A DNA stretch of 64,000 bases, from positions 558,001 to 622,000 of the forward strand of contig CAVSEV010000013.1 in assembly GCA_963727015.1 (NCBI GenBank). The letters are read 5' to 3'. The DNA is from DATFVJ01 sp963727015. Its GTDB lineage: Bacteria > Actinomycetota > Actinomycetes > Streptosporangiales > Streptosporangiaceae. The first letter of the stretch is position 1; the number at the start of each line of letters is the position of its first letter. Below, piece by piece: positions 27,301-37,186 of this stretch. Position numbers and translations under genes: made by a program. The notes under the pieces are model-generated. The model saw only the letters and a list, made by a program, of their open reading frames with translations. It made no database searches and was not told the origin of the DNA.

Positions 27301-27369
27301 GCAAGCTTCCAACAGGGTGTCCGGCGCGCCCGTGCCGCGATCAAGACCGAGGACCCTCTGAATGAATAG
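24330..27369 (+). CDS. conservon 3 sensor kinase (CvnA-type), frame broken near 25581
   Basis: The first frame (to about 25580) encodes a TM helix (LLALIAIPTATAIALGGI), a NIT-like sensor domain, a second TM (SALLIGIAVLLILVLVLVLTAII) and the start of HAMP. The next frame continues AETFEVEPIDVSSTDEVGEVARAFD, then RRSQSLVERQIRLID, HATPase_c (ELLENATSFSPG, TDQGVGM), an octapeptide-repeat tail, and a terminal GLPRRVPQANIVP. Removing one base from GGCGGTG at 25578-25584 restores one frame of about 1,012 residues. It differs from kinases 1 and 2 in the sensor domain. GTG 24330 is the likely start; ATG 24345 is possible. Confidence 0.82.
26590..26916 (+). repeat. 24-bp tandem repeat (about 14 units) in the conservon 3 kinase tail
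   Basis: Units encode ARDAETGP. Six clean units are followed by three read in another frame (ARRGDRAG, ARRGDRAG, ARRGDRP) because of a two-base deletion near 26757, and frame returns after a one-base deletion near 26819. Four more units follow. The repeat is highly uniform, so it expanded recently. There are no spacers, so it is not a CRISPR. Confidence 0.95.
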
Positions 27370-27546
27370 CAGCGCCGATCCCGGCAGCCGCGACCCGACG
27401 TCATCCGCCGCGTGCGGCAGCGCGAATGGCAGGGTAACCACCACCGACGAGGGCCTGACTTCATCGATGGACAAGGGCTACCGAAAAATTGACTGGCGCG
27501 GCCGAGCGCACAAGCGGCACGCGTTCGCGTGGAGAGGAGCATCTTG

Positions 27547-27972
27547 TTGAATCCGGCAGGTTACCCAGTGCAGGATCTGGGCTGGATGATCAACAACTTC
27601 ATCGAGCGTGTCCCCGACGTCGCGCACGCGCTTGTGGTGTCGTCCGACGGCATTCCCGTGGCCTGCTCCACCGGGCTCCCCCCAGACCGCGCGGATCAGC
27701 TTGCGGCGGTCACCTCGGGCCTGACCAGTTTGACCCAGGGCGCCTCGAGGATCTTCGAGGGTGGCATGGTCACCCAGACCGTGGTGGAGATGCAGCGCGG
27801 CGTGCTGATCGTGATGGCGATCAGCAACGGCTCCATTCTTGCCGTGCTCGCCCGGCGCGACTGCGACATGGGCCTGGTCGCATATGAGATGACCCTGCTT
27901 TCCGAGCGCGCGGGCAACGTCCTGACCCCACCCGTCCGCGGTGCGGCGCACGCGTCCGGCCAGCGGAACTAG
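27547..27972 (+). CDS. conservon 3 roadblock/LC7 domain protein (CvnB-type)
   Basis: A roadblock protein of about 141 residues: VQDLGWMINNFIERVPDVAHALVVSSDGIPVA and VVEMQRGVLIVMAISNGSILAVL. I favour TTG 27547, since GAGAGGAG ends seven bases before it; GTG 27529 is the nearest in-frame alternative but lacks a ribosome site. There is a gap of about 180 bases after the kinase, unlike the overlaps in conservons 1 and 2. No DUF742 or GTPase gene follows. Confidence 0.9.
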   Translation: MNPAGYPVQDLGWMINNFIERVPDVAHALVVSSDGIPVACSTGLPPDRADQLAAVTSGLTSLTQGASRIFEGGMVTQTVVEMQRGVLIVMAISNGSILAVLARRDCDMGLVAYEMTLLSERAGNVLTPPVRGAAHASGQRN

Positions 27973-28293
27973 AGATCGGTAAGGGCCGACGGCCATGACC
28001 GGCCTGGCCGGCCAGGGCCGAGGACCGAGGGCGACCTGCTCGCTGGCCAGAGGTGCTTGGCGCCCTCCCATCAGGGGACGGTGGCTGCGGGAGGCTGTCG
28101 ATGAAGCTGGTGATCAGCTCGGCGAGCGCCAAACTGGTGTGGCTGAAATGGTGACGGAACCGGTGCGGATACACGGCGAGATCCCGCACTGGCGGGGTCG
28201 AACCGCCGACCTTCCGCCCATCTGCCAGCGGCCTGACCTGCGGCCGCTCGACGCGAAGCCTCCGCCGCTTAGCCCAAGACGGGCCCTGGGCTG
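27973..28293. other. intergenic region where DUF742/GTPase genes would be expected
   Basis: About 320 bases between the third roadblock gene and the convergent GH15 gene. I see no DUF742 or P-loop sequence in any frame, nor a clear terminator. Confidence 0.5.
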
Positions 28294-30165
28294 TCAGCCG
28301 CGCCGGGCCCGGGAAAGCACCGCGTCGACCACGCCGGCGCCATGGTCGAGCTGATAGTCGAGGTTGACAGCGGCGCTGATGAGGGCGAGATGGCTGAACG
28401 CTTGCGGGAAGTTGCCGAGCTGTTCGCCGGTGCTTCCTACCTCTTCTGAGTACAGGCCGAGGTGATTGGCGTAGGTGTGCATCTTCTCGAACGTCAGCCT
28501 CGCCTCATCGAGCCGCCCGGCGCGCGCGAGCGCCTCGACATACCAGAAAGTGCACAGGGAGAAGGTGCCTTCGTCGCCGGACAGGCCATCGGGCGACGCA
28601 CTCGGGTTGTAGCGGTACACCAGGCTGTCGGACACCAGCTCGCGGTCCATCGCGTCCAATGTGGAAAGCCACATCGGGTCGCGTGGGGCGATGAAGCCCT
28701 GCAGCGGCATCAGCAGCAGCGACGAGTCGAGGACTTCGGTGCCGTAATGCTGGGTGAAGGCGCCGATCTTCGGATTCCAGCCGCGTTCCATGATCTGGTT
28801 GTAGACCCTGTCGCGCTCGGCGGTCCACCGTTGCACATCGGCCGGGCGGGCCCGGTGCGTCGCCATCCGGATCGCCCGGTCCAGCGCAACCCATGTCTGG
28901 AACCTGCCGTAGGTGAAGTCCTTGCGCCCGCCCCGGGTCTCCCAGATGCCCTCGTCGGGCTGATCCCAGTGCTCACACAGCCAGTCGGCGATGCCGGCCA
29001 GCTCCAGCCAGCCTTTGTGAGCCACATGCAGGCCCTGGCTGTCGGCTTGGAACGCGGCATCCATGGCCTCACCGTAGATGTCGAGCTGTAGCTGACCGGC
29101 CGCACCGTTGCCGATGCGCACCGGTCGCGAACCGCGCCAGCCCTCGAAATGATCGAGGGTCTCCTCCACCAGGTCGGAGCTGCCGTCAACCCGGTACATG
29201 ATCTTCAATGGGCATTCGCCGCCCGCACCGTCGCTTGCCCGGTCCCGCAGCCACGCCGCGAAGCCCGCGGCCTCTTCCACGAAGCCCAGTCCCAGCAGCG
29301 CGTAGATGGAGAACGAGCCGTCCCTGATCCACGTGTAGCGGTAGTCCCAGTTGCGCTCCCCGCCTGCCTGTTCGGGCAGGCCGGTCGTGGGCGCGGCCAC
29401 GATGGCGCCGGTGGGAGCGTACGTCATCAGCTTCAGCGTCATGGCGGAGCGGGCCACCATCTCCCGCCAGCGGCCGGTGTAGCTGGACTGGTGCAACCAG
29501 CCACGCCAGAACCGTGCGGTTTCCTGCGCGAGACCCTCCAATTGTTCGGGCGGGATGCACTTGGGCGGACCGCCCATGGATTCGAGCACCAGTCCGCCGG
29601 TTTGTCCCGCCCGCAGCGTCCGCGCCGCCCGCAGCCCGTCGCCGTCGCGCTCCAAGGTAACGCCCTGATCCTGCAGCGAGGTGCCCGGTGCGCCCACGGA
29701 GTGCAGCGTCAGCTCGATACCGTCCGAGTGGAAAATGGCGCCGTTCTCGGACAACTCCAGCTTGTGCGGCTGACGGCCGTAGTCGAATCGTGGCTGCAGG
29801 TCCACGACGAACCTCATCGTTCCGCGCACCATCCGCAGCATCCGCACGATGCGGTGCTTGCCGGTCGCGGCTCCGTGCAGGACCGGCATGAAGTCCAGCA
29901 CCTCGCCAACCCCGTCAGGGGTCATGAACCTGGTGATCAGGATCGCCGTGTCTGGGAAATACAGCTGCTTGCTGACGTAGTCGTCCCGGTCGGGAGCGAT
30001 GCGGAAATGACCGCCGCGGTTGGCGTCGAGCAAGGAAGCGAACAAACTGGGCGAATCAAAACGGGGACTGCAGAACCAGTCGATCGTGCCGTCGGTCGTC
30101 ACCAGCGCCGCCGTCTGCAGGTCGCCAATCAACCCGTGATCACTGATGTTGGGATAGCGGTTCAC
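28294..30165 (-). CDS. glycoside hydrolase family 15 protein (glucoamylase/trehalase type)
   Basis: A 623-residue intracellular (alpha/alpha)6-barrel glucosidase. The N-terminus YPNISDHGLIGDLQTAALVTTDGTIDWFCSPRFDSPS is typical of the mycobacterial-type trehalase/GH15 group, as are GGERNWDYRYTWIRDGSFSIYALL and the C-terminal EEVGSTGEQLGNFPQAFSHLALI. Homologues hydrolyse trehalose or alpha-glucans; which one cannot be told here. It starts at a GTG with CGGGAGGAGAACGC upstream. It is separated by only 48 bases from the P-type ATPase gene on the same strand. Confidence 0.9.
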   Translation of the reverse strand: MNRYPNISDHGLIGDLQTAALVTTDGTIDWFCSPRFDSPSLFASLLDANRGGHFRIAPDRDDYVSKQLYFPDTAILITRFMTPDGVGEVLDFMPVLHGAATGKHRIVRMLRMVRGTMRFVVDLQPRFDYGRQPHKLELSENGAIFHSDGIELTLHSVGAPGTSLQDQGVTLERDGDGLRAARTLRAGQTGGLVLESMGGPPKCIPPEQLEGLAQETARFWRGWLHQSSYTGRWREMVARSAMTLKLMTYAPTGAIVAAPTTGLPEQAGGERNWDYRYTWIRDGSFSIYALLGLGFVEEAAGFAAWLRDRASDGAGGECPLKIMYRVDGSSDLVEETLDHFEGWRGSRPVRIGNGAAGQLQLDIYGEAMDAAFQADSQGLHVAHKGWLELAGIADWLCEHWDQPDEGIWETRGGRKDFTYGRFQTWVALDRAIRMATHRARPADVQRWTAERDRVYNQIMERGWNPKIGAFTQHYGTEVLDSSLLLMPLQGFIAPRDPMWLSTLDAMDRELVSDSLVYRYNPSASPDGLSGDEGTFSLCTFWYVEALARAGRLDEARLTFEKMHTYANHLGLYSEEVGSTGEQLGNFPQAFSHLALISAAVNLDYQLDHGAGVVDAVLSRARRG

Positions 30166-30213
30166 GCGTTCTCCTCCCGCCCGCGCGCTCGCGGGCCTGT
30201 GTCGCGGCGCCGC

Positions 30214-33200
30214 CTAAATAGGGTCAGCGGCGCCGAGGGCGGGCGTCCTCACCCCTGGGGAGTGAACCGCAGGTTGAGCGGTGGACGGCGACAATCGATC
30301 CGGTATCAGGCGAGGTGCGAACCCAGCGGCCAGGGTCGCCCCCGCCGCGGATCCCGCTGCCACCGTCCAGGCGACAGGGCCAAGGGGCGTGCAGCCGAAG
30401 AACTGGCTGACACCCGGGGTCTCCACGATTCCGGCAAGCGCCGCTGCGGACATGCCGCTGGTGACTATGACCACAGGACTGCGCCAGTTTGTGAGCAGCG
30501 TCTGCCCCAGCTGGGTGAGCACCACGCCAGCCAGCCCCATCGTGTCGGCGCGCTTCCTGCGCCCGGTCAGGCGGCCAGCCTGCCACGCTGCGATACCGCC
30601 GAGGGCCGTGGCGCCGCCGCGAATCGAGATGTTTCGCGCGAGGCCAGCTCCGAGGAAGGAGACCACGGGGCCGGAGGCGGCGAGGGCATCGCCACCGTTT
30701 CCTGCGCCGTCCGGCACCGCTGGTGCGAGCGCCACGGCGAGCGCGGGAAACATGTCGGTCAGCAGGTTCACCAGCAGCAACTGGCGCGTGTTCAATGGCG
30801 CCCGGCCAGTGAGAGCGGCGCCGAGAAGGGTGAAGGCAACCTCTCCGGCATTGCCGCCCACGAGGATCGACACCGCGTCGCGCACACTCGCCCACAGTGC
30901 TCTGCCCTCCACCAGGGCATCGACGATGCGGGACGTATCCGCCTCCGTAAGCACCAGATCGGCGGAACTCCGCGCGGAGGTCGAGCCACGGGACGAGACG
31001 CCGATACCCACGTCGGCCAGGCGGATGGCGGCCGCGTCGTTGGTCCCGTCGCCCGTCATGGCGACCACCCGACCGGCTCGTTGCAACGTCTGGACAATGT
31101 GCACCTTCTGCTCGGGTGAGACCCGCGCGAAGACTGTGCTCGCGGCGATCCGCGCGGTCCGTTCCGCCTCGGCGAGCTTGCTGATCTCCGTGCCGACAAG
31201 CACCCGGTCCGGGTGCGGGATTCCAACCTGCCTGGCGATCGCGGCTGCGGTCGAGGGGTGGTCACCCGTGATCATGGTGATCGTGATGCCTGCCTGGCTC
31301 AGTCTCTGCACGGCCTTCGCCGCCGTCGGCCTCGGCGTATCGGCGATCGCCAGCAAGCCGACCAGGGTCAGCCCGCCGACCAGGTCGGCGACAGCGCCCG
31401 CGCTGGCTACACCGAGGCGGGGGGCTGCGGGGGTTCGCCCGCCTGAGCGCGCAGGGCCGGGGGCTGCGGGGGTTCGCCGGCCAGGCCGGCAGGGCCTGGG
31501 GGCGCGGAGGGTGGCCCCCCCGGGAGGGCACCGGCCGGCTCCGCCAGCGCGGACGGATCAGCCTCGGCGACGGCGAGAACCCGGAGCCCGTCGGCGGCGA
31601 GATCATGGACAAGGGCCCGCACGGCGCGGCGACCGGCCGGTGTCATGGGCACGAGTGCTGACGCAGCCCCGTCGGCTGCGGCTCCCGCTCGCCGTCGGAC
31701 GCCGCCACGGGCCGCGCCCGACGGCGCGCCTGGGGACACCACGCCTGGAGGCACGCGGATACTCGTGCACCGGGCGAGAAGTACCTCCGGTGCGCCCTTG
31801 ACGGCCAGCCGGCTGCTTCCCGCGTCCGTGCCGAGGGAGGCCGCATAGCCACGGCTGGTCTCGAACGGCAGTTCATCGACGAGCTGCCAGGACCGGTCGG
31901 GGCCTGCGTGGGTGCGCGCCGCGTCGACCACGGCCCGATCGGTCGCGTGCGCCAGTGTTCGCGTCGCCTCGCCGTCGACGCGCGGGCTTGCCCGTGCGGC
32001 CACCCGAAGCAAATGCCGTCCGAGCGGGCTATCGAACGCGATGTCCTGGCCGGGCAAGGCGAGCCTGGCGACGGCGAGGCGGCCCTCGGTGAGCGTGCCC
32101 GTCTTGTCGAAGCAGACTGTGTCCACCCGGCCGAGCGCCTCGAGCGCCCTGGCAGAGCGGACAAGCACGCCGCGCCTGGACAACCGCCGGGCCGCCGCGA
32201 GCTCGGACACGGTGGCGACCAGCGGAAGCCCTTCAGGCACGGCGGCTACGGCCACCGCGATACCCGACGCGACCGCCTGGCGCAACGGGACACCCCGCAC
32301 AAGCCCGAGACCCGCGACAGCCAGCCCGCCGAGGCCGGTGGCCGGCAACGCGATCCTGGTGAGCTCGGCCAGACGCGCCTGGATACCGGCAGGCGGAGCC
32401 GCCCTGCTAGCTGTGCTCGCGGCTCGCCCTGCCTCGGTGCCGCGACCGGTTGCGGTCACCACCGCGTAACCCGTCCCGGCGAGCACCGAGCTGCCCTCGT
32501 AGATCATGCAGGTCCGCTCGGCGAGCGGTGCGCCTGGTGTGGGCGCGGGCGTCTTGGTTACCGGTACGGACTCGCCGGTCAGCGTGGACTCGTCGATCTC
32601 CAGGTCAGCAGCGAGCAGCAGCCTGGCATCCGCGGGCACGACGTCGGACGGGCGCAGCATGATGACATCCCCGGCACTCAACTCGCTGGCGGGCACCGTG
32701 TCCAAGGGAGCCTGGGCGAGGCCGGCGAACAAGCCCGCCGCCGAGGTGACACGTGCGCCACGCGCGGTGGCGCGGGCCTGCGGCTCCGCGATGGACGCCG
32801 CCCCTCGCGGCGGCGTCCATCGCGGGCGTCTGGCGACGACCTGCTCCTCGAGCAGCAATCGCCGCAGCGCCCGTTCTGCGCGCATCCGCTCCGCACCGCT
32901 GATCAGCGCGTTGCCCGTCATGACGCTTGCGACCAGGGCTGCGTCAACGGTCGATCCGACCACAGCCGACGCTACGGCGCCGAACGCCAGCACTGGCGTC
33001 AGCGGATCCCGAAGCTCGTCACGGACCAGTACGGTCAGTTCGAAACCACCTCGCACCGACCGGGAGGCAATGGCTGAGAGCACGCGCATGCCGGCCGGCG
33101 GTCTCAGCGCCGCCCCGCTGCCGGCGCTGCCCGATGAGGCAGCGGTGCTCGCCCGCTCAACCGATGGCGCTTCGCGCCCCTCCCACAGCCGCGATGCCGC

Positions 33201-35777
33201 ATCTTCCGCAGTCATCGCATGCCAGGCTCCGTGCGGCAGCGGCTCAGGATCGGGCTGGCGCGTGGCGGCCCACGCGTTTGCGGCCCCCGACAAGAGCGCC
33301 ACAAGGGCCGCGCTGTGCACCGGTGTCAGGCCACCGCGGCTGCGCACAGAACCGGTGCCAACGGCGACAAGCAGCCCGCCGAGCGCGGAACCGCCGAGCG
33401 CGAGACGAGCCGCACGGCGGCTGGCCTGCCGGGCGGCGGGGACCGCACGCAACACGCGCCAGGCCCCCAACAGCCCCGGGCCGCAGATCAAGTCAGCTGA
33501 CCAGGGCACGCCGTGGGTACCGGCCAGCACGCCGACCCCCACATCCGCGGCCTCGAGCGCCTCGTCGGCGCTGACCGACACGGCGAGCACGCCATGCCCC
33601 TGCGCCTGCAGCTTGCGCACCTGGTCAGCGAGCGGCACCGCTGTGGAGACGATCTCGTCGGCTGACGCGGCCAGTTCGGTCACGCTGTCGTGCTGTGTGA
33701 GCAGCACCAGGTCCGCGGCGTCCCTGGCAGCACGAAGCAGAGCGTCAGCGAGCGGGTCAAGTTCGACGCCCACGCGTACCCTGCCGCGGCTGCGGCCGCG
33801 GCTGTCCACCAGGTCCATGCTCGACGCACCCGGTCCTGGCCCCGAGCCGTCGCCGGTTCCGCGCACCCGTCTCAGGCGCCAGCCGCCGCGCGCCGGTGAG
33901 AGCTTGCCCGCAGGCTTCGCGGGGCCTGCCGGCCCAACGGGCGCTGCAGCCGCCACGGACGCTCCAGGCGCTACGGGCCCCGCGGCCGCTACGGGCCCCG
34001 CGGCCGCTACGGGCCCCGCAGCCGCCACGGGCGCTGCAGGCGAGCGGCCGGCGAGGACTCGGTCGGCGTATTGCCAGACTTCGGCAGCGCTGAGACCACG
34101 GCTCGTACTCTCCGCGGACAGAATCCGCCGCCGTGGTGAGCAAAGCACCGCGGCATCAATGACGACCGCAGTGACGCGATCGAGCCGTCGCAGGACCGTG
34201 TTGTCCAGGGGCAGGACGTCCCTGCGCGCAAGCTCCGAGCCCGCCGCTGCCGCGAACCCTTCACGGCCAAGACGTGCCGCCCTCGGCACAGTCGCCAGCA
34301 GCGCATCCGCGGCCTGCGCTGGGTCCCTGGTCCAGGCGAGTATGCCGGAGACGCCGAGAAATGACGCTGCCGAGATCCTGTCGGCGACCGCCTCGATCGG
34401 GCCCTGGGGCAACAGCAGCGGACGTGGCTTTCTTTCAGCCCTCTCGGCCGGAAGCGCGTGCCCTGTCGAGTGCAACGCCACCTCCATCCGCTCCCAAACG
34501 TCACGCCTCGAGCGCAGCTCGCCCAGTTGCAGCACGCGGCTAATCGCGTCGACGGCTAGCGGCCCCGCACCTTCGGTCAGACCGTGCGCCGCGGCGTTAG
34601 CCACAGCGAGGACCAGGTCGGCACCGACAGGGCCGAGCCGTGCCCCGAGCGCACCGCGCAGCCGAGGCTGCGTCTCGATGATCGCGATGGGAGCGCGCAG
34701 GCCACGCGGCGGGGCGCCGAGCCGCGCCAGCCTGCCGGTAGCCGCCGACACGATGCCAAGGACATCAGCGGCCAGTGCCACGGCGGCCGAGGCTAGGGCT
34801 GTGTCATCGGTCGGGTGGGGCGGATGAGACCAGGAGAAGCTGTCCTCATGGGTACCGTGTGCCTCCTCGACGACCTCGACGGCATCAACGAGCTCGTCGA
34901 TGTCCACATCATCTTCGTCGAACGCAATGAAAACGTGGGCTGTCACGGCGTTTACCTCGGCCCACCTGACGCCTTTCAGCCGTGCCAGGGCCCCGGTCAC
35001 ATCCTGCGCCAGCCGCCGATGCTCAGGCCCACGCCCCGTCAGCCCCCTTACCTCGACGTGAGCCCGGCCGGCGCGCGACCATACCCGCCTGCGGCCGCGG
35101 TTCGGCCCGAGGTCGGTGATCGCGCCCGTGGCCGATGCGATACGGCCAGCCAGCGTCCGCAGGTCCGCCATAGCATTCGCCGAGGCGGCGGATACCGACC
35201 ATGTCGCGGATACCAGCGCGGAGACGGGTTCAGGAGCGGCAATGCCCGCGGACTGGGCGGCTCGCTGGACCGTTGATACGCCTCGCCATGCAGTCGCAGC
35301 CGCTCCCCCTTGCGCCGCAGCCGCGTTCCTCCGCAGGATGGCGGCACCCACCTGTGCGGCAGCTGCGCTGCTCCTCGCCCCGGCCGAGCCGCCTCGGATG
35401 GCCGCCGCTGCCCCTCCCCCAGCAATGGCCGCGCCGCCCCGCGCCGCAGCAGACCCGCCCCGCGCGGCAGCAGACCCGCCCCGCACCACGGCAGACCCGC
35501 CCCGCAGCGCCGCCGCGCTCCCTCCTCGCACAGCGAGCGCACTGCCCCGCGCCGCAGCGGTCGCTGTCGAACCCAGATGCTGGCTGGAACGTGCCGCAGC
35601 AGATCCCGCCGCTGCGAAGCCGCGGGCCTGGACCGCAACCGCAGTTTCCGCGGCAGCCTCCGCGACGGTCCGCGCCGCCGCCGAAGGCGCGGAAAGGACC
35701 CCGCCAGCGGCGGCCCGCCCTGCGGTGGCGAGGGAGCTGAACAGGGCGGCAGGTCCCCCCGGTCGCGGCAGCCTCAT
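30214..35777 (-). CDS. giant cation-translocating P-type ATPase (CtpI-like), frame broken at a G6 run
   Basis: About 1,850 residues if joined. The first frame (35777 to about 31407) has an Ala-rich repetitive N-terminus, an HMA-like region around residues 235-315 (AHVEVRGLTG and ARLKGVRWAEVNAVTAHVFIAF), E1-E2 domain (VPADARLLLAADLEIDESTLTGESVPV) and the phosphorylation motif DKTGTLTEG near residue 1223. The second frame has GLLAIADTPRPTA, TMITGDHPSTAAAIA, TGDGTNDAAAIRLADVGIGV and the C-terminal helices. The break lies in a Pro-rich loop at six G (31419-31424, plus strand). The layout matches mycobacterial CtpI; the ion is unknown. Confidence 0.88.
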
Positions 35778-35911
35778 CGGCTTATCCGCTGAGCCGGGGC
35801 TGATGGCCGCTCATTGTAGAGTGATTGGGTATCCGGAAATTTCCGGGGCGCCGTCGGAATCTCGCCGACGGGCGGTATGCCGGGCCTTAGGCGCGCAAAT
35901 CGGGGGACACA

Positions 35912-36568
35912 ATGCCGAAACACGCAGAATCGACCAAAACAGCTGCGAGAGCGTCCGGAACTGAAACCCGTTACGTGACAGAAACGGCACGCCATGGCGC
36001 CGGGCCGCCCGCGCACGTGCTGACAATTAGCATTCCGATGGACGAGGCAATCGACGTGGCAGTCTTCCCGGTGAAGATGGCGGGCCGAGTGCTTAGCTCG
36101 AACGGCGGCCTGCCGCTGTATGCCGGTCTCGGCGTGCTCGCCGCGGCGCAGGTCATCGAGTGGCCCGTCGCGGCGCTCGCTGGCATGGGTTACGCCGTAC
36201 TGAGCCGCTGGGGACCACTTCGCCCGGCGGCTCATACTCCGCCCGGCGCCGACGGTAAGGCTAGTGGCAGCGAAACGGGCAGGTCGAACGGCAGCGCAAC
36301 GGGCAGCGCGAACCGCAACACGAACGCCGGCGCGACTCGCAACACGAACGCCGGCGCGACCCGCGATACGAACGCCGGCGCGACCCGCAAGACAAACGCC
36401 AGCGCGACCCGCAAGACAAACGCCAGCGCGACCCGCAAGACAAACGCCAGCGCGACCCGCAAGACAAACGCCAGCGCGACCCGCAAGACGAACGCCGGCG
36501 CGACCCGCAAGACAGCCAGCACAACGGCCGGGACAAGCCGCAAGGCGAGCGGCGCAACGGAGGGATAG
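35912..36568 (+). CDS. membrane protein with basic octapeptide-repeat C-terminal tail
   Basis: A 218-residue protein I do not recognise. Residues 1-67 are polar; one membrane helix spans about 68-95 (LYAGLGVLAAAQVIEWPVAAL and on). The tail (residues 136-199) is eight units of [KND]TNA[SG]ATR, making a strongly cationic, acid-free domain like histone H1-type or cell-wall-binding tails. GGGGGAC lies six to eight bases before the ATG. It is divergent from the P-type ATPase, sharing a 134-base promoter gap. Nucleic-acid or anionic-polymer binding is a guess from composition. Confidence 0.75.
   Translation: MPKHAESTKTAARASGTETRYVTETARHGAGPPAHVLTISIPMDEAIDVAVFPVKMAGRVLSSNGGLPLYAGLGVLAAAQVIEWPVAALAGMGYAVLSRWGPLRPAAHTPPGADGKASGSETGRSNGSATGSANRNTNAGATRNTNAGATRDTNAGATRKTNASATRKTNASATRKTNASATRKTNASATRKTNAGATRKTASTTAGTSRKASGATEG
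36317..36508 (+). repeat. 24-bp tandem repeat, eight units, coding
   Basis: Eight 24-bp units encode NTNAGATR (twice), DTNAGATR, KTNASATR (four times) and KTNAGATR. The four KTNASATR units are nearly identical at DNA level, suggesting recent duplication in the middle of the array. Confidence 0.95.
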
Positions 36569-37186
36569 GCAAGCGCCGGATAGGCAAGCGCCGGATAGGC
36601 GAGCGTCGCCGCTGCAGCCGGGCACCGGCCAGCTATCTGCGGGTATCCCCGTATCCCCCAATGCGCCCGCCTCCCCGTCGCGGTCCACCGTTATGTTCCC
36701 AGCCGAGGTCCCGCCAATACCCGTGCGCGGATCGCGGATGTCATGATCGTGGTACCTAACCCGCGCATATAACGGGTTAGGTACCACGATCATGGGGCAA
36801 TCATCGGCGGGAGCTCTTGCATTTAGAAAGCGTTGCGTTACCGGCGTTGCCGCGCGCGTCCACCAGCAGGCACCACCGCGATCCGCCGTTGTCGCGGCGA
36901 TTGGGCCTCACCCGCGATGGGTGATGTCCGGACCTTCGCTGCGGCTGGACGCTGTACCACAACGCTCATGTCCTCGGGCGCCGGATCCGCGACCAGGGGG
37001 CCGGTATGGGCCGGTGGAAGGCTCCCGCTGCGGGTCTCCGCCTGACAACTGAGAGCACGGCGACCGGCGCGCGCGGTCATCGGCTCCCGGGAACCGGAAC
37101 CCGGGCCGGAACCTAAGCCGCGGCCGGGTTGGCTGGTCCGCGGCAGTGACATCGGACGATCCATGCGACCCGCAGGGAGGTGACCG
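36569..37186. other. intergenic region with short repeats and a long hairpin
   Basis: About 620 bases without a credible gene. It opens with three 15-bp repeats of the form GGATAGGCAAGCGCC (36563-36605) and holds the 22-bp inverted repeat listed separately. The ribosome site of the MFS gene (GGGAGGTGA) is at its end. Confidence 0.6.
36741..36793. repeat. perfect 22-bp inverted repeat with 9-base loop
   Basis: The left arm 36741-36762 (CATGATCGTGGTACCTAACC then CG) and the right arm 36772-36793 are exact reverse complements, separated by the AT-rich loop CGCATATAA. No T-run follows, so it is not a classical terminator. It could be an operator, a recombination site or the remnant of an inserted element. 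Confidence 0.95.

Noticed and set aside
27995..28354. Possible DUF742 gene for conservon 3
   Set aside because: The frame lacks the DUF742 signature and overlaps the 3' end of the GH15 gene antisense.
29149..31119. 656-codon plus-strand ORF across the GH15 and ATPase genes
   Set aside because: Antisense to two well-supported genes and spans the gap between them; composition is typical of a shadow frame.
32506..34827. 773-codon plus-strand ORF
   Set aside because: It is antisense to the P-type ATPase, whose motifs are clear; the open frame is a GC-bias shadow with Ser/Arg/Ala-rich composition and no known motif.
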